A DNA stretch of 64,000 nucleotides, taken from positions 1,426,001 to 1,490,000 of the forward strand of contig NZ_CP027770.1 of NCBI RefSeq assembly GCF_003012915.1, given 5' to 3'. The position numbers and the translations under genes were made by a program. The first letter of the stretch is position 1; each line of letters begins with the position of its first letter. Positions 10,068 through 19,796 of the stretch are shown one piece after another. Source of the stretch: Staphylococcus felis. Lineage in GTDB: Bacteria > Bacillota > Bacilli > Staphylococcales > Staphylococcaceae. The notes beneath the pieces are model-generated. The model was not told the DNA's origin and did not search any database. It saw only the letters and a program-made list of their open reading frames with translations.

Positions 10068-10161
10068 CAAACAATACGAATGATTGATAAAAGAAAAGCG
10101 TAGAGATGATTCAATCATGAATCATCTCTACGCTGTTATTTTGGGATTGATGTCCCAGACT
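10068..10161 (+). repeat. STAR-like intergenic repeat, copy 2, right part
   Basis: Continues copy 2 after the insertion: CAAACAATACGAATGATTG, a GATGATTCA/TGAATCATC hairpin and the closing ATGTCCCAGAC. The first eight bases are the duplicated target of the inserted element. Confidence 0.75.
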
Positions 10162-10202
10162 CGTAACGTTATCAAAGCATATTAGTAAGCTGAAATGACA
10201 AA

Positions 10203-10991
10203 CTACATTTTGGATTTCCAAAACTCTCCATTTGGGTAGGTTAACTTTTCAACTTTTTGTTGTAAGATTAACTTCTTTAATTCTTTTTTTAAGGTTTTTT
10301 CAGGCCATTCATATATTGTTAACAGTTCTTCTTCCGTCACCAGCTGCTTTTGATGAATATAGTCTGCAAGTTTTGGTGGGAGGTTCTTTTCTATAGGTTT
10401 GCCCATCATTTCATTGATAATATATGTGTATATATGATACGGGTAAAGTCCCTCAACTTTCAAGCCTTCTTCTTGAATATCTTCATTAAAAAAAACTAAT
10501 GATGGCGCCGTTTCGACTTCCATTTCTCTTGCAATGTGCAAATCAACTTTTAAACTTTCTCTTAACTGCCCATTCTTTAAATCATCTTGGTATACATCAA
10601 AGTCTAAACCAGCATTGATTATACATTTGCCAATCATTTCTTCAGTTACAATATCGCGCTTTGGTATGATTTCATTTTGTATTAAATGCATAAAACGATG
10701 TGCACGTGCACGACCTTGTAATTCCGCGGCTTTAAATGCAAGTGCGATATTATCACGATCTGAAGTGCTTTGTGCTTGGCATTTTGTAAGCACGCGTAAA
10801 GACGGGTTTAATATATGTCGAATACGGATGTATTGACGGTATTCAATTCTGAGTTTAGACAGTACAGCAGAAAGTTTAAAACTTTCTTGACTGAATGGAT
10901 CAAAAAAAGAGTATATCTCAATTTTATTCACAGGTGAAAGATTTGAATCTTCACGACAACTATCCATTAAAACGCGTAATTCTTCAGTCAT
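10203..10991 (-). CDS. yjbH: ClpXP adaptor YjbH (DsbA-like)
   Basis: YjbH is a thioredoxin-fold protein that delivers Spx to ClpXP, thereby limiting the thiol-stress response. The 262-residue product has the family pattern EIYSFFDPFSQESFKLS near residue 30. The position of a DsbA-type CxxC motif reads DPFSQESF, so there is no redox pair. A middle section ends in MEVETAPSLVFFNEDI (cis-Pro loop region), and the C-terminus is helical. The start is ATG 10991 behind AAGGTGA. It follows yjbI by 15 bp on the same strand, a pairing conserved in staphylococci and bacilli. Confidence 0.93.
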   Translation of the reverse strand: MTEELRVLMDSCREDSNLSPVNKIEIYSFFDPFSQESFKLSAVLSKLRIEYRQYIRIRHILNPSLRVLTKCQAQSTSDRDNIALAFKAAELQGRARAHRFMHLIQNEIIPKRDIVTEEMIGKCIINAGLDFDVYQDDLKNGQLRESLKVDLHIAREMEVETAPSLVFFNEDIQEEGLKVEGLYPYHIYTYIINEMMGKPIEKNLPPKLADYIHQKQLVTEEELLTIYEWPEKTLKKELKKLILQQKVEKLTYPNGEFWKSKM

Positions 10992-11006
10992 GTTTTTCAC
11001 CTTCAA

Positions 11007-11378
11007 TTAATTTTCAATATTAACCATATGATTCGCAGTTAAGCGGAGTCGTTCATATAGGTACGCACCAGCATTGTGCGGAAAGTTAGCAGTTTCAATT
11101 GCAATGGCCATATTCTCAAGCCATGCCTCTTTTGCAGCGTAATCAATTGGGAATGGAAGATGACGCTGTCTGAGCATAGGATGACCATGTTCTTCTGTAT
11201 ATAAATTCGGACCACCGAGAAACTGTGTTAAAAATTGTTTTTGCTTACGTGCAGTTTCGGCAAAGTCTCCAGGAAACAAATGATTAATACGAGAATCTTG
11301 TTCAACAAGTAAATAAAAATGATCAATCATTTTGTCTAAGGCTTCTTGGCCAATCACTTCATAAGGCGTTTTTGTCAT
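11007..11378 (-). CDS. yjbI: Truncated haemoglobin YjbI (group II)
   Basis: A 123-residue single-domain 2-on-2 globin that binds haem and oxygen or other gases in the cytosol. The group II pattern is clear: FYLLVEQDSRINHLFPGDF, then FLTQFLGGPNLYTEEHGHPMLRQRHLPFPI, with the proximal His in LRQRHLPF. It is the first gene of a pair with yjbH, suggesting a shared role in redox stress. The name trhO is used for some homologues; function in staphylococci is not well defined. Confidence 0.92.
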   Translation of the reverse strand: MTKTPYEVIGQEALDKMIDHFYLLVEQDSRINHLFPGDFAETARKQKQFLTQFLGGPNLYTEEHGHPMLRQRHLPFPIDYAAKEAWLENMAIAIETANFPHNAGAYLYERLRLTANHMVNIEN

Positions 11379-11539
11379 TTAAATCACCAATTTAGTTTCA
11401 TTATATACTTAAATAATAACATGAATTTTTACATTTCAAAGTAAAAACACTTATACGAGGCACGTTTGTGATAGAAACGCGCAGTTAATATGGAAATTTC
11501 ATTTTATAGCGATGCCAATAAGGTGTACTAGTCATTTGC

Positions 11540-12133
11540 TCATTCAGTTTGAGATTTCAAAAAGTGTTTACGCTCGAAAAAACGCTGAACCTTATTGAGA
11601 GGTGGCTGATGTTGAATTTCAAATTGTTCAAGTATATCTTGGAACGCTAATAATCCTTGTTGATATGTGTTAACCTCAAATTCTAGCTCGTAATCCTCAG
11701 TATCAAGATATAAACTATGATCAAGGACAAGAAGACCACTGGGTAGTTGTTTTTCTAGTCGATGTGTTTCGAGAGCGCCTAGAATGCCCAATTGATGGAC
11801 GTCAATTGCTTTCTTGTTCAGGACAGTCAGTATCTCTTGAGATAATAACTTGTATGATAGATTGACGCTGGCAGATGGTAAACTGCTTATTGGCGTGTTA
11901 TATTCTGTTAAGCCCACACTATCTGGCACTTTTAGAGTTAATTCAAAATTTGAGTTGCCTTTCTCTCGAATTCTCAATGCCATTTGATGTTTAGAAATTT
12001 GCATATCAGGCGTATCGATATAATAATTTTTCTGACTGAATGGATCTTGATTTTGAAAATAAGTGTTTTTAATTTTTTGGTATTGATGTGCATCTAATAG
12101 TTGTTTAAATTCAATTTCTTTTTCAATTGACAT
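11540..12133 (-). CDS. CYTH-domain protein (YjbK-like triphosphate phosphatase family)
   Basis: A 197-residue cytosolic protein of the CYTH superfamily, which acts on triphosphates held in a beta tunnel. The signature EIEFK opens the protein (residues 4-8), and the tunnel strands follow: NYYIDTPD, MALRIREKG, FELTLKVPD, LETHRLEKQL, LVLDHSLYLDTEDYELEFEV. The true substrate is unknown; tripolyphosphate or thiamine triphosphate are family possibilities. In Bacillus and Staphylococcus it sits next to yjbI/yjbH, yjbL and relQ as here. The gene is divergent from the UPF0738 gene. Confidence 0.88.
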   Translation of the reverse strand: MSIEKEIEFKQLLDAHQYQKIKNTYFQNQDPFSQKNYYIDTPDMQISKHQMALRIREKGNSNFELTLKVPDSVGLTEYNTPISSLPSASVNLSYKLLSQEILTVLNKKAIDVHQLGILGALETHRLEKQLPSGLLVLDHSLYLDTEDYELEFEVNTYQQGLLAFQDILEQFEIQHQPPLNKVQRFFERKHFLKSQTE

Positions 12134-12281
12134 GTAGGGTCCCCCTAACGCTTAAAATGAATGATTATTGATAAATTATGACTGAAAATCATTTTATTTA
12201 AAAGTAATTCATATATAGTTATTCAAAAATGAGGTGGACGTTAAATTATGTTAAACTATAACTTGATGAGGAGGAATGAGT

Positions 12282-12629
12282 ATGCGTATTTATGTCAATG
12301 AAATTAAAATACAAGATAATCAGATCTTGTGTTATACAGACCAATCTATAGAAGGATTTACAGAAGCGGGCCAAATGATAGTGGATAGTGATAATTATGC
12401 TTTTGTTTGTTTATTAGATGACGGTTCATCCTATTCCTATTTGATTTTTGTTCAAGAAACATGGTCGATGTTACATCATAATCGAGACAAGCAGTTATTA
12501 ATTAATGATACACTGAAGCTTGAACATTTCCATGAAGAGTTAGATTATTTATTAGACAATATACAAGGTAACTCCAATTACGGCAAAGATTTTGTTGCAG
12601 CTGTAGAAGATATTTTTGAATTAGTATGA
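12282..12629 (+). CDS. UPF0738 family protein (YjbL-like)
   Basis: A 115-residue cytosolic protein of unknown function, matching the length and pattern of the staphylococcal UPF0738 family: [38 protein letters not shown] and [15 protein letters not shown]. The start is ATG 12282, seven bases after GAGGAGG; an in-frame ATG at 12276 is only one base from that site. It leads the relQ-nadK-rluD group with a 16-bp gap, suggesting co-transcription, but no role can be assigned from the sequence. Confidence 0.88.
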   Translation: MRIYVNEIKIQDNQILCYTDQSIEGFTEAGQMIVDSDNYAFVCLLDDGSSYSYLIFVQETWSMLHHNRDKQLLINDTLKLEHFHEELDYLLDNIQGNSNYGKDFVAAVEDIFELV

Positions 12630-12645
12630 AGCGGAGTGAACAATT

Positions 12646-13290
12646 ATGAATCAATGGGAAATTTTTCTAGCGCCTTATCGACAAGCGATTGAAGAGCTTA
12701 AAGTAAAACTTAAAGGGTTGCGTAAACAATATGAGGTAACTGAGCATAATGCACCAATCGAATTTGTGACTGGACGTGTTAAACCAATCACAAGTATTAT
12801 TGATAAGGCGAATAAAAGGGGTATACCGTATGACCGTTTAAGTGACGAGATGTATGACATTGCGGGATTGCGTATGATGTGTCAATTTGTTGATGATATT
12901 GATAAAGTAGTTGAGTTGTTACGTCAGCGTGAAGATTTCAGAGTTGTTGAAGAACGTGATTATATTAATAACACAAAACAAAGTGGATATCGTTCATATC
13001 ATGTGATTATTGAATATCCTATTGAAACATTAAACGGAACGAAATCGATTTTAGCTGAAATACAAATTCGGACGTTAGCCATGAATTTTTGGGCGACCAT
13101 TGAACATACACTTAGATACAAATATGATGGAGATTATCCTCCTGAAATTCAAACGAGACTTGAACGAGCAGCAGAAGCCGCATTTTTATTAGATGAAGAG
13201 ATGTCTGAAATTAAAGATGAAATTCAAGAAGCTCAAAAATACTATTCAAAAAAACGAGCTAAAAAACATGAGAGTCGCGAGGTGGAGTAA
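12646..13290 (+). CDS. relQ: Small alarmone synthetase RelQ
   Basis: RelQ makes (p)ppGpp from GTP or GDP and ATP without a hydrolase domain. The 214-residue length fits the small alarmone synthetase class. The RelA/SpoT synthetase core shows [51 protein letters not shown] and [24 protein letters not shown]. The C-terminal helices carry the tetramerisation region, ending in a Lys/Glu-rich tail. Its stop overlaps the nadK start by one base, so the two are translationally coupled, as in other Firmicutes. Confidence 0.95.
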   Translation: MNQWEIFLAPYRQAIEELKVKLKGLRKQYEVTEHNAPIEFVTGRVKPITSIIDKANKRGIPYDRLSDEMYDIAGLRMMCQFVDDIDKVVELLRQREDFRVVEERDYINNTKQSGYRSYHVIIEYPIETLNGTKSILAEIQIRTLAMNFWATIEHTLRYKYDGDYPPEIQTRLERAAEAAFLLDEEMSEIKDEIQEAQKYYSKKRAKKHESREVE

Positions 13291-14099
13291 TGCGTTATGC
13301 GATTTTGTCTAAAGGTGATTCGAAATCAGATGCGCTTAAGCATAAGATGAAAACCCATATGAAGGATTTTAAGATGGTTGAAGATGTAGAAAATCCTGAA
13401 ATCGTCATTTCTGTTGGAGGCGATGGGACATTACTACAAGCATTTCACCAATATAGTCATATGTTAGCTAGATGTGCTTTTGTAGGGATACATACAGGCC
13501 ATTTAGGATTTTATGCAGATTGGCTACCACACGAAGTTGAAAAGTTAATTATAGAAATTAATAACTCAGAGTTTCAGGTGATTGAGTACCCATTGTTAGA
13601 GATGATTGTACGATATAATGATAAAGGTTATGAAACGCGTTACTTAGCTTTGAATGAAGCAACAATGAAAACCGAAAATGGAACGACTTTAGTAGTTGAT
13701 TTAGATATACGTGGCCAACATTTTGAGCGTTTTCGAGGTGATGGGTTGTGTATATCGACACCATCTGGTTCTACGGCTTATAATAAAGCATTAGGCGGTG
13801 CTTTAATTCATCCTTCACTTGAAGCCATTCAAATTGCTGAAATTGCTTCGATTAATAATAGGGTATTTAGAACTGTAGGCTCTCCTCTAGTTTTACCAAA
13901 GCATCATACATGCCACGTTAAACCGGTCAATCATGATGTTATCTTAACAACTATTGATCATGTAAGTGTGAAACATAAAAATGTAAATACCATTCAGTAC
14001 AGAGTCGCAAATGAAAAAATCCGTTTTGCTCGATTTAGACCATTTCCGTTTTGGAAAAGGGTACATGATTCCTTTATCTCAAGTGGTGAAGAAGTGTGA
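13290..14099 (+). CDS. nadK: NAD kinase
   Basis: NadK (PpnK) phosphorylates NAD to NADP with ATP. The 269-residue protein shows the diacylglycerol-kinase-like [11 protein letters not shown] motif near residue 45, [15 protein letters not shown], the NE pair in LNEATMK, the [26 protein letters not shown] nucleotide site and the C-terminal beta domain. It starts on the last base of the relQ stop codon and its own stop overlaps the following pseudouridine synthase start, so all three are tightly coupled. Confidence 0.96.
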   Translation: MRYAILSKGDSKSDALKHKMKTHMKDFKMVEDVENPEIVISVGGDGTLLQAFHQYSHMLARCAFVGIHTGHLGFYADWLPHEVEKLIIEINNSEFQVIEYPLLEMIVRYNDKGYETRYLALNEATMKTENGTTLVVDLDIRGQHFERFRGDGLCISTPSGSTAYNKALGGALIHPSLEAIQIAEIASINNRVFRTVGSPLVLPKHHTCHVKPVNHDVILTTIDHVSVKHKNVNTIQYRVANEKIRFARFRPFPFWKRVHDSFISSGEEV

Positions 14100-14953
14100 T
14101 ATTTGAATATAATGTACAATCACCTGTAACGTTAAAAACGTTTTTATATGAGCAAAACTTTTCTAAAAAAACGATTAGCGCCATTAAACAAGATGGCGCT
14201 TTACTTGTTAACAATACCCCAAAAACTGTTCGGCATCAATTAAGCATAGGAGATATGGTTGTTGTCAAGTTGCCGCGAGAAGTACCGAGCGGGAACCTTA
14301 TTCCTTTTGATAAACCGTTAGATATTTTGTACGAAGATGAATGGTTATTAATCGTTAATAAATCGCATTATCAGAATTGCGGCCCTTCGAGAGAGCATCC
14401 TCATGAAAGCCTTGTTGAGCAAGTGTTAGCATATATGCAACAACACGATGAGTCTGGTATCCCGCATATAATAACACGACTTGATCGTCATACTATGGGG
14501 ATTGTCATTATTGCAAAATCTCGACACATACATCATCTCATGTCGACGATATCCATTACAAAGCTTTATGAATGTATTTGTAAAGGCGTTTTAACGGAAC
14601 CCGGTGTGATTGAACAACCGATTGCTAGACATTCCGAAAGCATTATTGAAAGAGTGGTTTCAAATAATGGGAAGTATGCAAAAACATTATATTGGCCAAT
14701 CCAAAATAATGAGATGTATACCTTATGTCGTGTAAAACTTGAAACAGGGCGAACACACCAAATTCGTGTCCATTTTAAACATATTGGACATCCTTTAGTG
14801 GGGGACTATTTATATGGAGAAGTACATCCTTACTACAAAACACAATTATTGAAATGTGCTGAAGTCATTTTTGTCCACCCAATTACGAAAAAAGAAGTTT
14901 GTATTCAAACTGCAAAACCTCAGTTGGTTCATATTTTACAAACTTTATCATAG
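14096..14953 (+). CDS. RluA/RluD-family pseudouridine synthase
   Basis: Converts uridine to pseudouridine in RNA, most likely in 23S rRNA as in the RluD group. The 285-residue product has an N-terminal S4-like region (residues 15-70) and the catalytic domain with the conserved Asp in [17 protein letters not shown] near residue 128. The [24 protein letters not shown] motif follows. It uses GTG 14096 as start, overlapping the nadK stop by four bases. The exact target cannot be read from sequence, so no specific gene symbol is given. Confidence 0.93.
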   Translation: MIFEYNVQSPVTLKTFLYEQNFSKKTISAIKQDGALLVNNTPKTVRHQLSIGDMVVVKLPREVPSGNLIPFDKPLDILYEDEWLLIVNKSHYQNCGPSREHPHESLVEQVLAYMQQHDESGIPHIITRLDRHTMGIVIIAKSRHIHHLMSTISITKLYECICKGVLTEPGVIEQPIARHSESIIERVVSNNGKYAKTLYWPIQNNEMYTLCRVKLETGRTHQIRVHFKHIGHPLVGDYLYGEVHPYYKTQLLKCAEVIFVHPITKKEVCIQTAKPQLVHILQTLS

Positions 14954-14978
14954 AAAATTTTAGATAGGGGTGGCACTG

Positions 14979-16364
14979 TTGAATAACGAAAAAGAACATT
15001 TAATACTAGATGATGAAGAAAGATACAATAAGATCCTTTTAGATCGTTTAATTCAAGAAGACGATATAGACGGTTTTAGAGAAGAATTTCTTGCGATGCA
15101 CTCATATGAGCAAAGTGAATATTTTGAAGATAGCGACGAATCGATTCATCAAAAAATGTATCAGTATCTTTCACCAGAAGAGGTCTCACAGTTTTTTGAA
15201 AGCTTAGAGATTGATGAGGAAGCCTATGAAGATTTATTTGAAGAAATGAATGTAGCCTATGCCAGTCAGGTACTTGAATGTATGTCATACGACAATGCAG
15301 TAGATATATTGAATCAATTATCCAAACGCAAAATTGCAAGTTTGCTGATGCTGATGAATCGTGACGATGCCAAAGAGATTAAAGCGTTGTTACACTATGA
15401 TGAAGATACTGCCGGCGGTATTATGACAACAGAATATATTTCATTGACTATTACGACACCAGTTCATGAGGCGTTAATGCACGTTAAAGATCAAGCGCCT
15501 AACGCTGAAACAATATATGTTATTTTTGCTGTGGATGAGCAAAAAAAATTAGTCGGTGTTTTGTCATTAAGAGATTTAATTGTAGCTGAAAATGATGCAT
15601 ATATTGAAGATATCATGAGTGAGCGTGTCATTAGTGCTAATGTAGCGGATGACCAAGAAGATGTTGCTCAGACAATGAGAGATTATGACTTTATCGCCAT
15701 GCCAGTAGTGGATTACCAAAACCATTTACTGGGTATTATTACCATTGATGATATCGTCGATGTTATGGATGAAGAGGCGAGTGAAGACTACTCTCGATTA
15801 GCCGGTGTATCTGATATCGATTCAACCGATGATACGATATTACAGACTGCACTAAAACGTCTACCGTGGTTGATGATTTTAACAGTACTTGGAATGATTA
15901 CAGCATCTATTTTAGGGTCATTTGAAGAAACTTTAGAAAAAGTAGCGCTTCTTGCAGCATTTATTCCTATTATTAGTGGCATGTCTGGAAATTCTGGGAC
16001 ACAATCACTCGCCGTTTCGGTACGTAATATTTCAACTGGAGATATTAAAGAGAAAAGTAAAATTAAGCTTGCTTTACGTGAGTCCGGAAGTGGGTTTTTG
16101 ACAGGGATAACGTGTGCTTTTTGTTTATGTATGATTATTATTTTAATTTACAATCAACCTTTTCTAGCGCTTATTGTCGGTACAAGTTTAACAATCGCGA
16201 TGACTGTCGGGACAACAATAGGTTCAGTTATTCCACTGTTAATGAATAAAATAGGTATCGATCCTGCAGTCGCAAGTGGGCCATTTATTACAACAATCAA
16301 TGATATTGTCAGTATGTTAATTTATTTTGGATTAGCTACTTCATTTATGACATATCTCATGTAA
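14979..16364 (+). CDS. mgtE: Magnesium transporter MgtE
   Basis: MgtE is a dimeric Mg2+ channel gated by cytoplasmic Mg2+. The protein shows the order typical of the family: acidic N-domain (residues 1-130), two CBS domains (about 135-255, including PNAETIYVIFAVDEQKKLVGVLSL and IAMPVVDYQNHLLGIITIDDIVDVM) and five membrane helices (about 285-460). The pore region includes GNSGTQSLAVSVRN and NDIVSMLIYFG. The start is uncertain: GTG 14970 overlaps the ribosome site AGGGGTG, so TTG 14979 with six-base spacing is preferred. It follows the pseudouridine synthase by a short gap and precedes cpaA by 11 bp. Confidence 0.93.
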   Translation: MNNEKEHLILDDEERYNKILLDRLIQEDDIDGFREEFLAMHSYEQSEYFEDSDESIHQKMYQYLSPEEVSQFFESLEIDEEAYEDLFEEMNVAYASQVLECMSYDNAVDILNQLSKRKIASLLMLMNRDDAKEIKALLHYDEDTAGGIMTTEYISLTITTPVHEALMHVKDQAPNAETIYVIFAVDEQKKLVGVLSLRDLIVAENDAYIEDIMSERVISANVADDQEDVAQTMRDYDFIAMPVVDYQNHLLGIITIDDIVDVMDEEASEDYSRLAGVSDIDSTDDTILQTALKRLPWLMILTVLGMITASILGSFEETLEKVALLAAFIPIISGMSGNSGTQSLAVSVRNISTGDIKEKSKIKLALRESGSGFLTGITCAFCLCMIIILIYNQPFLALIVGTSLTIAMTVGTTIGSVIPLLMNKIGIDPAVASGPFITTINDIVSMLIYFGLATSFMTYLM

Positions 16365-16375
16365 GGGGGACATTT

Positions 16376-18208
16376 ATGGAATTTGTATCACTCGTTATCG
16401 TAATAATAGCGGCTGTTTTAACACCTATTATTATCAATCGTTTGAAAATTAGTTTTTTACCGGTAGTTGTAGCCGAAATATTGATGGGTATCGTAATCGG
16501 ACATTCATTTTTAAACATCGTTCATGCTGATGAAACACTTAAAATTTTGTCTACATTAGGATTTATATTTTTAATGTTCTTAAGTGGACTTGAAATTGAC
16601 TTTAATGCCTTTAAAAAAGAGAAAACGAATAAAAAGCAAGATGATACATCGGCACCTGGCCATTTTTCATTAGCTTTAGTCGTTTTTATATTCATTATGA
16701 TTGTTTCAACGCTTTTAGCTTATATGTTCAAATGGATAGGGCTAATTGATGATGTTTTATTAATGGTTATTATTATTTCAACGATTTCACTAGGTGTTGT
16801 TGTCCCAACACTTAAAGAGATGAACATTATGCGTACACGTATCGGTCAGTTTATTTTATTAGTAGCTGTGTTAGCTGATTTAGCAACAATGATACTATTG
16901 ACGGTATACGGCGCATTAAATGCGACAGGTAGTAGTACGATATGGTTAATTGGGATTTTAGCGATTTTTCCAATAGTCTTTTACTTTTTAGGTGTATTTC
17001 TTAAAAAAGCACCTATTTTTGAAAAGTTAATGAATGGGACAACGCAAATCGGTATACGTGCGGTTTTTGCACTGATTATTTTATTAGTAGCGCTTGCTGA
17101 AGGTGTCGGTGCAGAAAATATTTTAGGTGCATTTTTAGCAGGGGTTGTTGTATCGCTTCTCAAACCTAATCCAGACTTAATCGAAAAGTTAGATTCATTT
17201 GGATATGGCTTTTTTATACCGATATTCTTTATTATGGTAGGCGTGGAGTTAGACATCCCATCGCTTATCAAAAATCCATCATTACTCATTATTATACCGA
17301 TTTTAATACTAGCTTTTATCATATCAAAGCTTATTCCAGTCTTGTTTATACGAAAATGGTTTGATAGTAAAACGACTATCGCGTCAGCCTTTTTGCTAAC
17401 GTCTACTTTATCACTTGTTATTGCGGCAGCTAAAATTGCTGAAAAGTTAGGTACAATCAGTGATGAAACATCGGGAATATTGATATTAAGTGCAGTGATT
17501 ACATGCGTTTTTGTACCGATTGTATTTAAAAAACTGATACCTGTTCCTGACGAAATGCAACGCTCAGTTAAAGTCGCGATGATCGGAAAAAATCAATTGT
17601 CAATTCCAATCGCTCAAGGGTTAAGCTCACATTTGTATCAAGTCACACTATATTATCGTGAGGATTTGTCAGATCAACGTAAATTATCAGACGATATAAC
17701 CATGGTTGAGTTTCCTGATTATAATGAAGATATGCTCGAACGACTGGGTCTATTCGATAGCGATATAGTCGTATGTTCGACAAACGATGATAATATCAAT
17801 CGTCGCGTTGCATTAATGGCAAAAGATCATGGTGTTGAACGTGTCATATGCCGTTTAGAAACAAATGATGAAGAGCATGAGTTATCAAGTAAAGGAATCG
17901 AGTTATTTAGTAACTTCCAAAGTAATCAAATCTTACTTAAAGGTATGATTGAAACACCAAATATGTTGAACTTATTGAGTAACGTCGAAACGTCCTTGTA
18001 TGAAATTGGTATGTATAACTATGCTTTTGATCAGATGCAATTGCGTGATTTTCCATTTGGAGGGGACGTCATCTTTGTGCGAATTATTCGCAATAACGAA
18101 TCTATTATTCCGCATGGCGATACTTATTTACAATATGGAGATCGTCTCATCGTCACAGGTACCAAAGAATACGTAGATCAACTAAAAATTGAGCTGGAAA
18201 TGTTTTAA
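16376..18208 (+). CDS. cpaA: CPA2 cation:proton antiporter with RCK domains (CpaA-like)
   Basis: A 610-residue monovalent cation/H+ antiporter. The N-terminal two thirds hold about 12 membrane helices of the Na_H_Exchanger family (residues 1-385), including FLSGLEIDF and LAEGVGAENILGAFLAG. The C-terminal soluble part has a TrkA-N-like nucleotide domain (about 395-505) and a TrkA-C domain (about 525-610) ending in IPHGDTYLQYGDRLIVTGT. In S. aureus the orthologue's RCK_C domain binds c-di-AMP, so osmotic control by that messenger is expected by orthology. The gene lies directly behind mgtE, giving an ion-transport pair. Confidence 0.9.
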   Translation: MEFVSLVIVIIAAVLTPIIINRLKISFLPVVVAEILMGIVIGHSFLNIVHADETLKILSTLGFIFLMFLSGLEIDFNAFKKEKTNKKQDDTSAPGHFSLALVVFIFIMIVSTLLAYMFKWIGLIDDVLLMVIIISTISLGVVVPTLKEMNIMRTRIGQFILLVAVLADLATMILLTVYGALNATGSSTIWLIGILAIFPIVFYFLGVFLKKAPIFEKLMNGTTQIGIRAVFALIILLVALAEGVGAENILGAFLAGVVVSLLKPNPDLIEKLDSFGYGFFIPIFFIMVGVELDIPSLIKNPSLLIIIPILILAFIISKLIPVLFIRKWFDSKTTIASAFLLTSTLSLVIAAAKIAEKLGTISDETSGILILSAVITCVFVPIVFKKLIPVPDEMQRSVKVAMIGKNQLSIPIAQGLSSHLYQVTLYYREDLSDQRKLSDDITMVEFPDYNEDMLERLGLFDSDIVVCSTNDDNINRRVALMAKDHGVERVICRLETNDEEHELSSKGIELFSNFQSNQILLKGMIETPNMLNLLSNVETSLYEIGMYNYAFDQMQLRDFPFGGDVIFVRIIRNNESIIPHGDTYLQYGDRLIVTGTKEYVDQLKIELEMF

Positions 18209-18259
18209 GAAAAACTGTTATTGAAAGCTTACACAAGTTATCAATAATATTTGTATAAA

Positions 18260-18278
18260 ATTAAGACCTGATGTTAAA
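18260..18278 (+). promoter_or_regulatory. FapR-like operator before fabI
   Basis: The inverted repeat ATTAAGACCTGATGTTAAA closely resembles the FapR operator core ATTAGTACCTGATACTAAT known from Bacillus and Staphylococcus. It sits about 40 bp before the fabI start and overlaps a TATAAA-like -10 region, consistent with repression by FapR and relief by malonyl-CoA. This is a match by eye, not a scored search. Confidence 0.6.
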
Positions 18279-18319
18279 ATGAATTAAACATTTATTTATT
18301 CATAAAGGAGTTATTAAAA

Positions 18320-19093
18320 GTGATGAATCTTGAGAATAAAACGTTTGTAATCATGGGGATTGCAAATAAAAGAAGTATTGGATTTGGTGTAGCTAAAGTT
18401 TTAGATGAACTTGGCGCAAAACTTGTTTTCACATATCGTAAAGAAAGAAGCTTTAAAGAACTTGATAAACTCATCGATCAGTTGAACCAAAGCGAAAAAC
18501 ATGTATATCAAATTGATGTGCAAAGTGATGAAGATGTGATTAATGGTTTTGAAAAAATCGGACAAGATGTTGGGAAAATTGATGGTGTCTTCCATTCGGT
18601 TGCTTTTGCACGTGTAGAAGAACTACGTGGACGCTATTCAGAAACATCACGTGATGGTTTCTTACTAGCTCAAGATATTAGTTCATATTCATTAACGATT
18701 GTAGCACGTGAAGCTAGAAAAATTATGAGTGAAAGTGGTGGAAGTATTGTAACTTCAACATATATTGGTGGTGAATTTGCAGTACCGAACTACAATGTAA
18801 TGGGTATCGCGAAAGCAAGTCTCGAGGCGTCTGTTAAATACCTAGCAGCTGATTTAGGACAAGATAACATTCGTGTCAATGCGATTTCAGCAGGACCTAT
18901 TCGCACATTAAGTGCACGTGGTGTTGGTAATTTCACATCAATATTGAAAGAAATTGAAGAGCGTGCCCCATTACAGCGAAATGTTGATCAAGAAGAAGTC
19001 GGTAAAACAGCAGCCTACTTATTAAGTGATTTTTCATCAGGCGTTACAGGTGAAAACATTCATGTTGATGCAGGTTTTCATGCGATACGTTAA
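18320..19093 (+). CDS. fabI: Enoyl-[acyl-carrier-protein] reductase FabI
   Basis: FabI reduces trans-2-enoyl-ACP in the last step of each fatty-acid elongation cycle, using NADPH or NADH, and is the target of triclosan in this genus. The 257-residue SDR protein has the N-terminal nucleotide segment VIMGIANKRSIGFGVAKVL. The FabI active site is TYIGGEFAVPNYNVMGIAKASLE, with the Tyr-x6-Lys arrangement and the second Tyr ten residues earlier. NAISAGPIRTLSA and the C-terminus GENIHVDAGFHAIR are typical. GTG 18320 lies ten bases after AAGGAG; ATG 18323 is the alternative. A FapR-like box precedes it. Confidence 0.97.
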   Translation: MMNLENKTFVIMGIANKRSIGFGVAKVLDELGAKLVFTYRKERSFKELDKLIDQLNQSEKHVYQIDVQSDEDVINGFEKIGQDVGKIDGVFHSVAFARVEELRGRYSETSRDGFLLAQDISSYSLTIVAREARKIMSESGGSIVTSTYIGGEFAVPNYNVMGIAKASLEASVKYLAADLGQDNIRVNAISAGPIRTLSARGVGNFTSILKEIEERAPLQRNVDQEEVGKTAAYLLSDFSSGVTGENIHVDAGFHAIR

Positions 19094-19128
19094 TTTCACA
19101 ACGCATAAATGAGGTTAATAAAATAAAT

Positions 19129-19176
19129 AGCGCTAAGATGTTTTTTAATAAAAATGCGTCTTAGCGCTTCCTTTTA
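19129..19176 (+). terminator. Rho-independent terminator of fabI
   Basis: AGCGCTAAGA and TCTTAGCGCT form a 10-bp stem, followed by TTCCTTTT. A MITE copy is inserted a few bases downstream. Confidence 0.85.
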
Positions 19177-19187
19177 TGATAAAACTT

Positions 19188-19486
19188 GGTTCTATAGTAA
19201 ATCGGACTGGTGTATAAATAATTTCATTTATTTGATTGTTCCATAAAGCCTAGCTTTTCTAGATGCCTCAGAAGTCTCGGCTTAGGAATCAATCAAATGT
19301 GCTATATTTATTCACACCCCTAAGTTATAAAGTATGTTTTACCAACTCAATTTTACTGATTTATGTCGTATTAAAAGAGGCATTAATGTTCAAGACTTTA
19401 TGATCACACAACGAAAAAGGCGTTAAGCAATCCATTATTGCATAACGCCTTAATTTAATGCGACCAGTCCAATTTGACTGAGAGCC
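19188..19486 (+). mobile_element. Non-autonomous inverted-repeat element (MITE), copy 2
   Basis: A 299-bp copy of the element at 9700-10067, with the same ends and a perfect 8-bp target duplication TAAAACTT (19180-19187 and 19487-19494). It lacks a 69-bp internal section of copy 1 that holds the CATTTTAAGATTG hairpin; otherwise the two are nearly identical, suggesting recent movement. It has no coding capacity. Confidence 0.85.
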
Positions 19487-19703
19487 TAAAACTTTGTATG
19501 ATAAGACTTCGCTTTCTGACGGAACAACTTCAGGAGTCTCGTCATCAATACTTTTTTATGCATAAAGATTGACTCAATTAATACTACTAATAGAAGCTCC
19601 CATTTGATTCCTAATCGTGATTGATCACGACATATACAATACCTGAGCATAAATTCAATGCATTTAAATACTATCGTGGTACGACTAAACGTATCATTAA
19701 AGT

Positions 19704-19783
19704 AAAAACTTCGAGATTTTTCGTAAATTCTTACAAAAACCTCGAAGTTTTTCGATTACTGAAATATTTATGTTCTAGCCTCG
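19704..19783 (-). repeat. STAR-like repeat fragment
   Basis: Only the left end of the STAR-like repeat is present, in reverse orientation: AAAACTTCGAGATTTTTCG, its partner CCTCGAAGTTTTTCG, and the outer GAGGCTAGAACATAA read on the minus strand. The AACTTCGAG/CTCGAAGTT hairpin could terminate the minus-strand AI-2E-type gene. The rest of the 19495-19796 spacer shows no gene. Confidence 0.6.
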
Positions 19784-19796
19784 TTATTATGGATGT

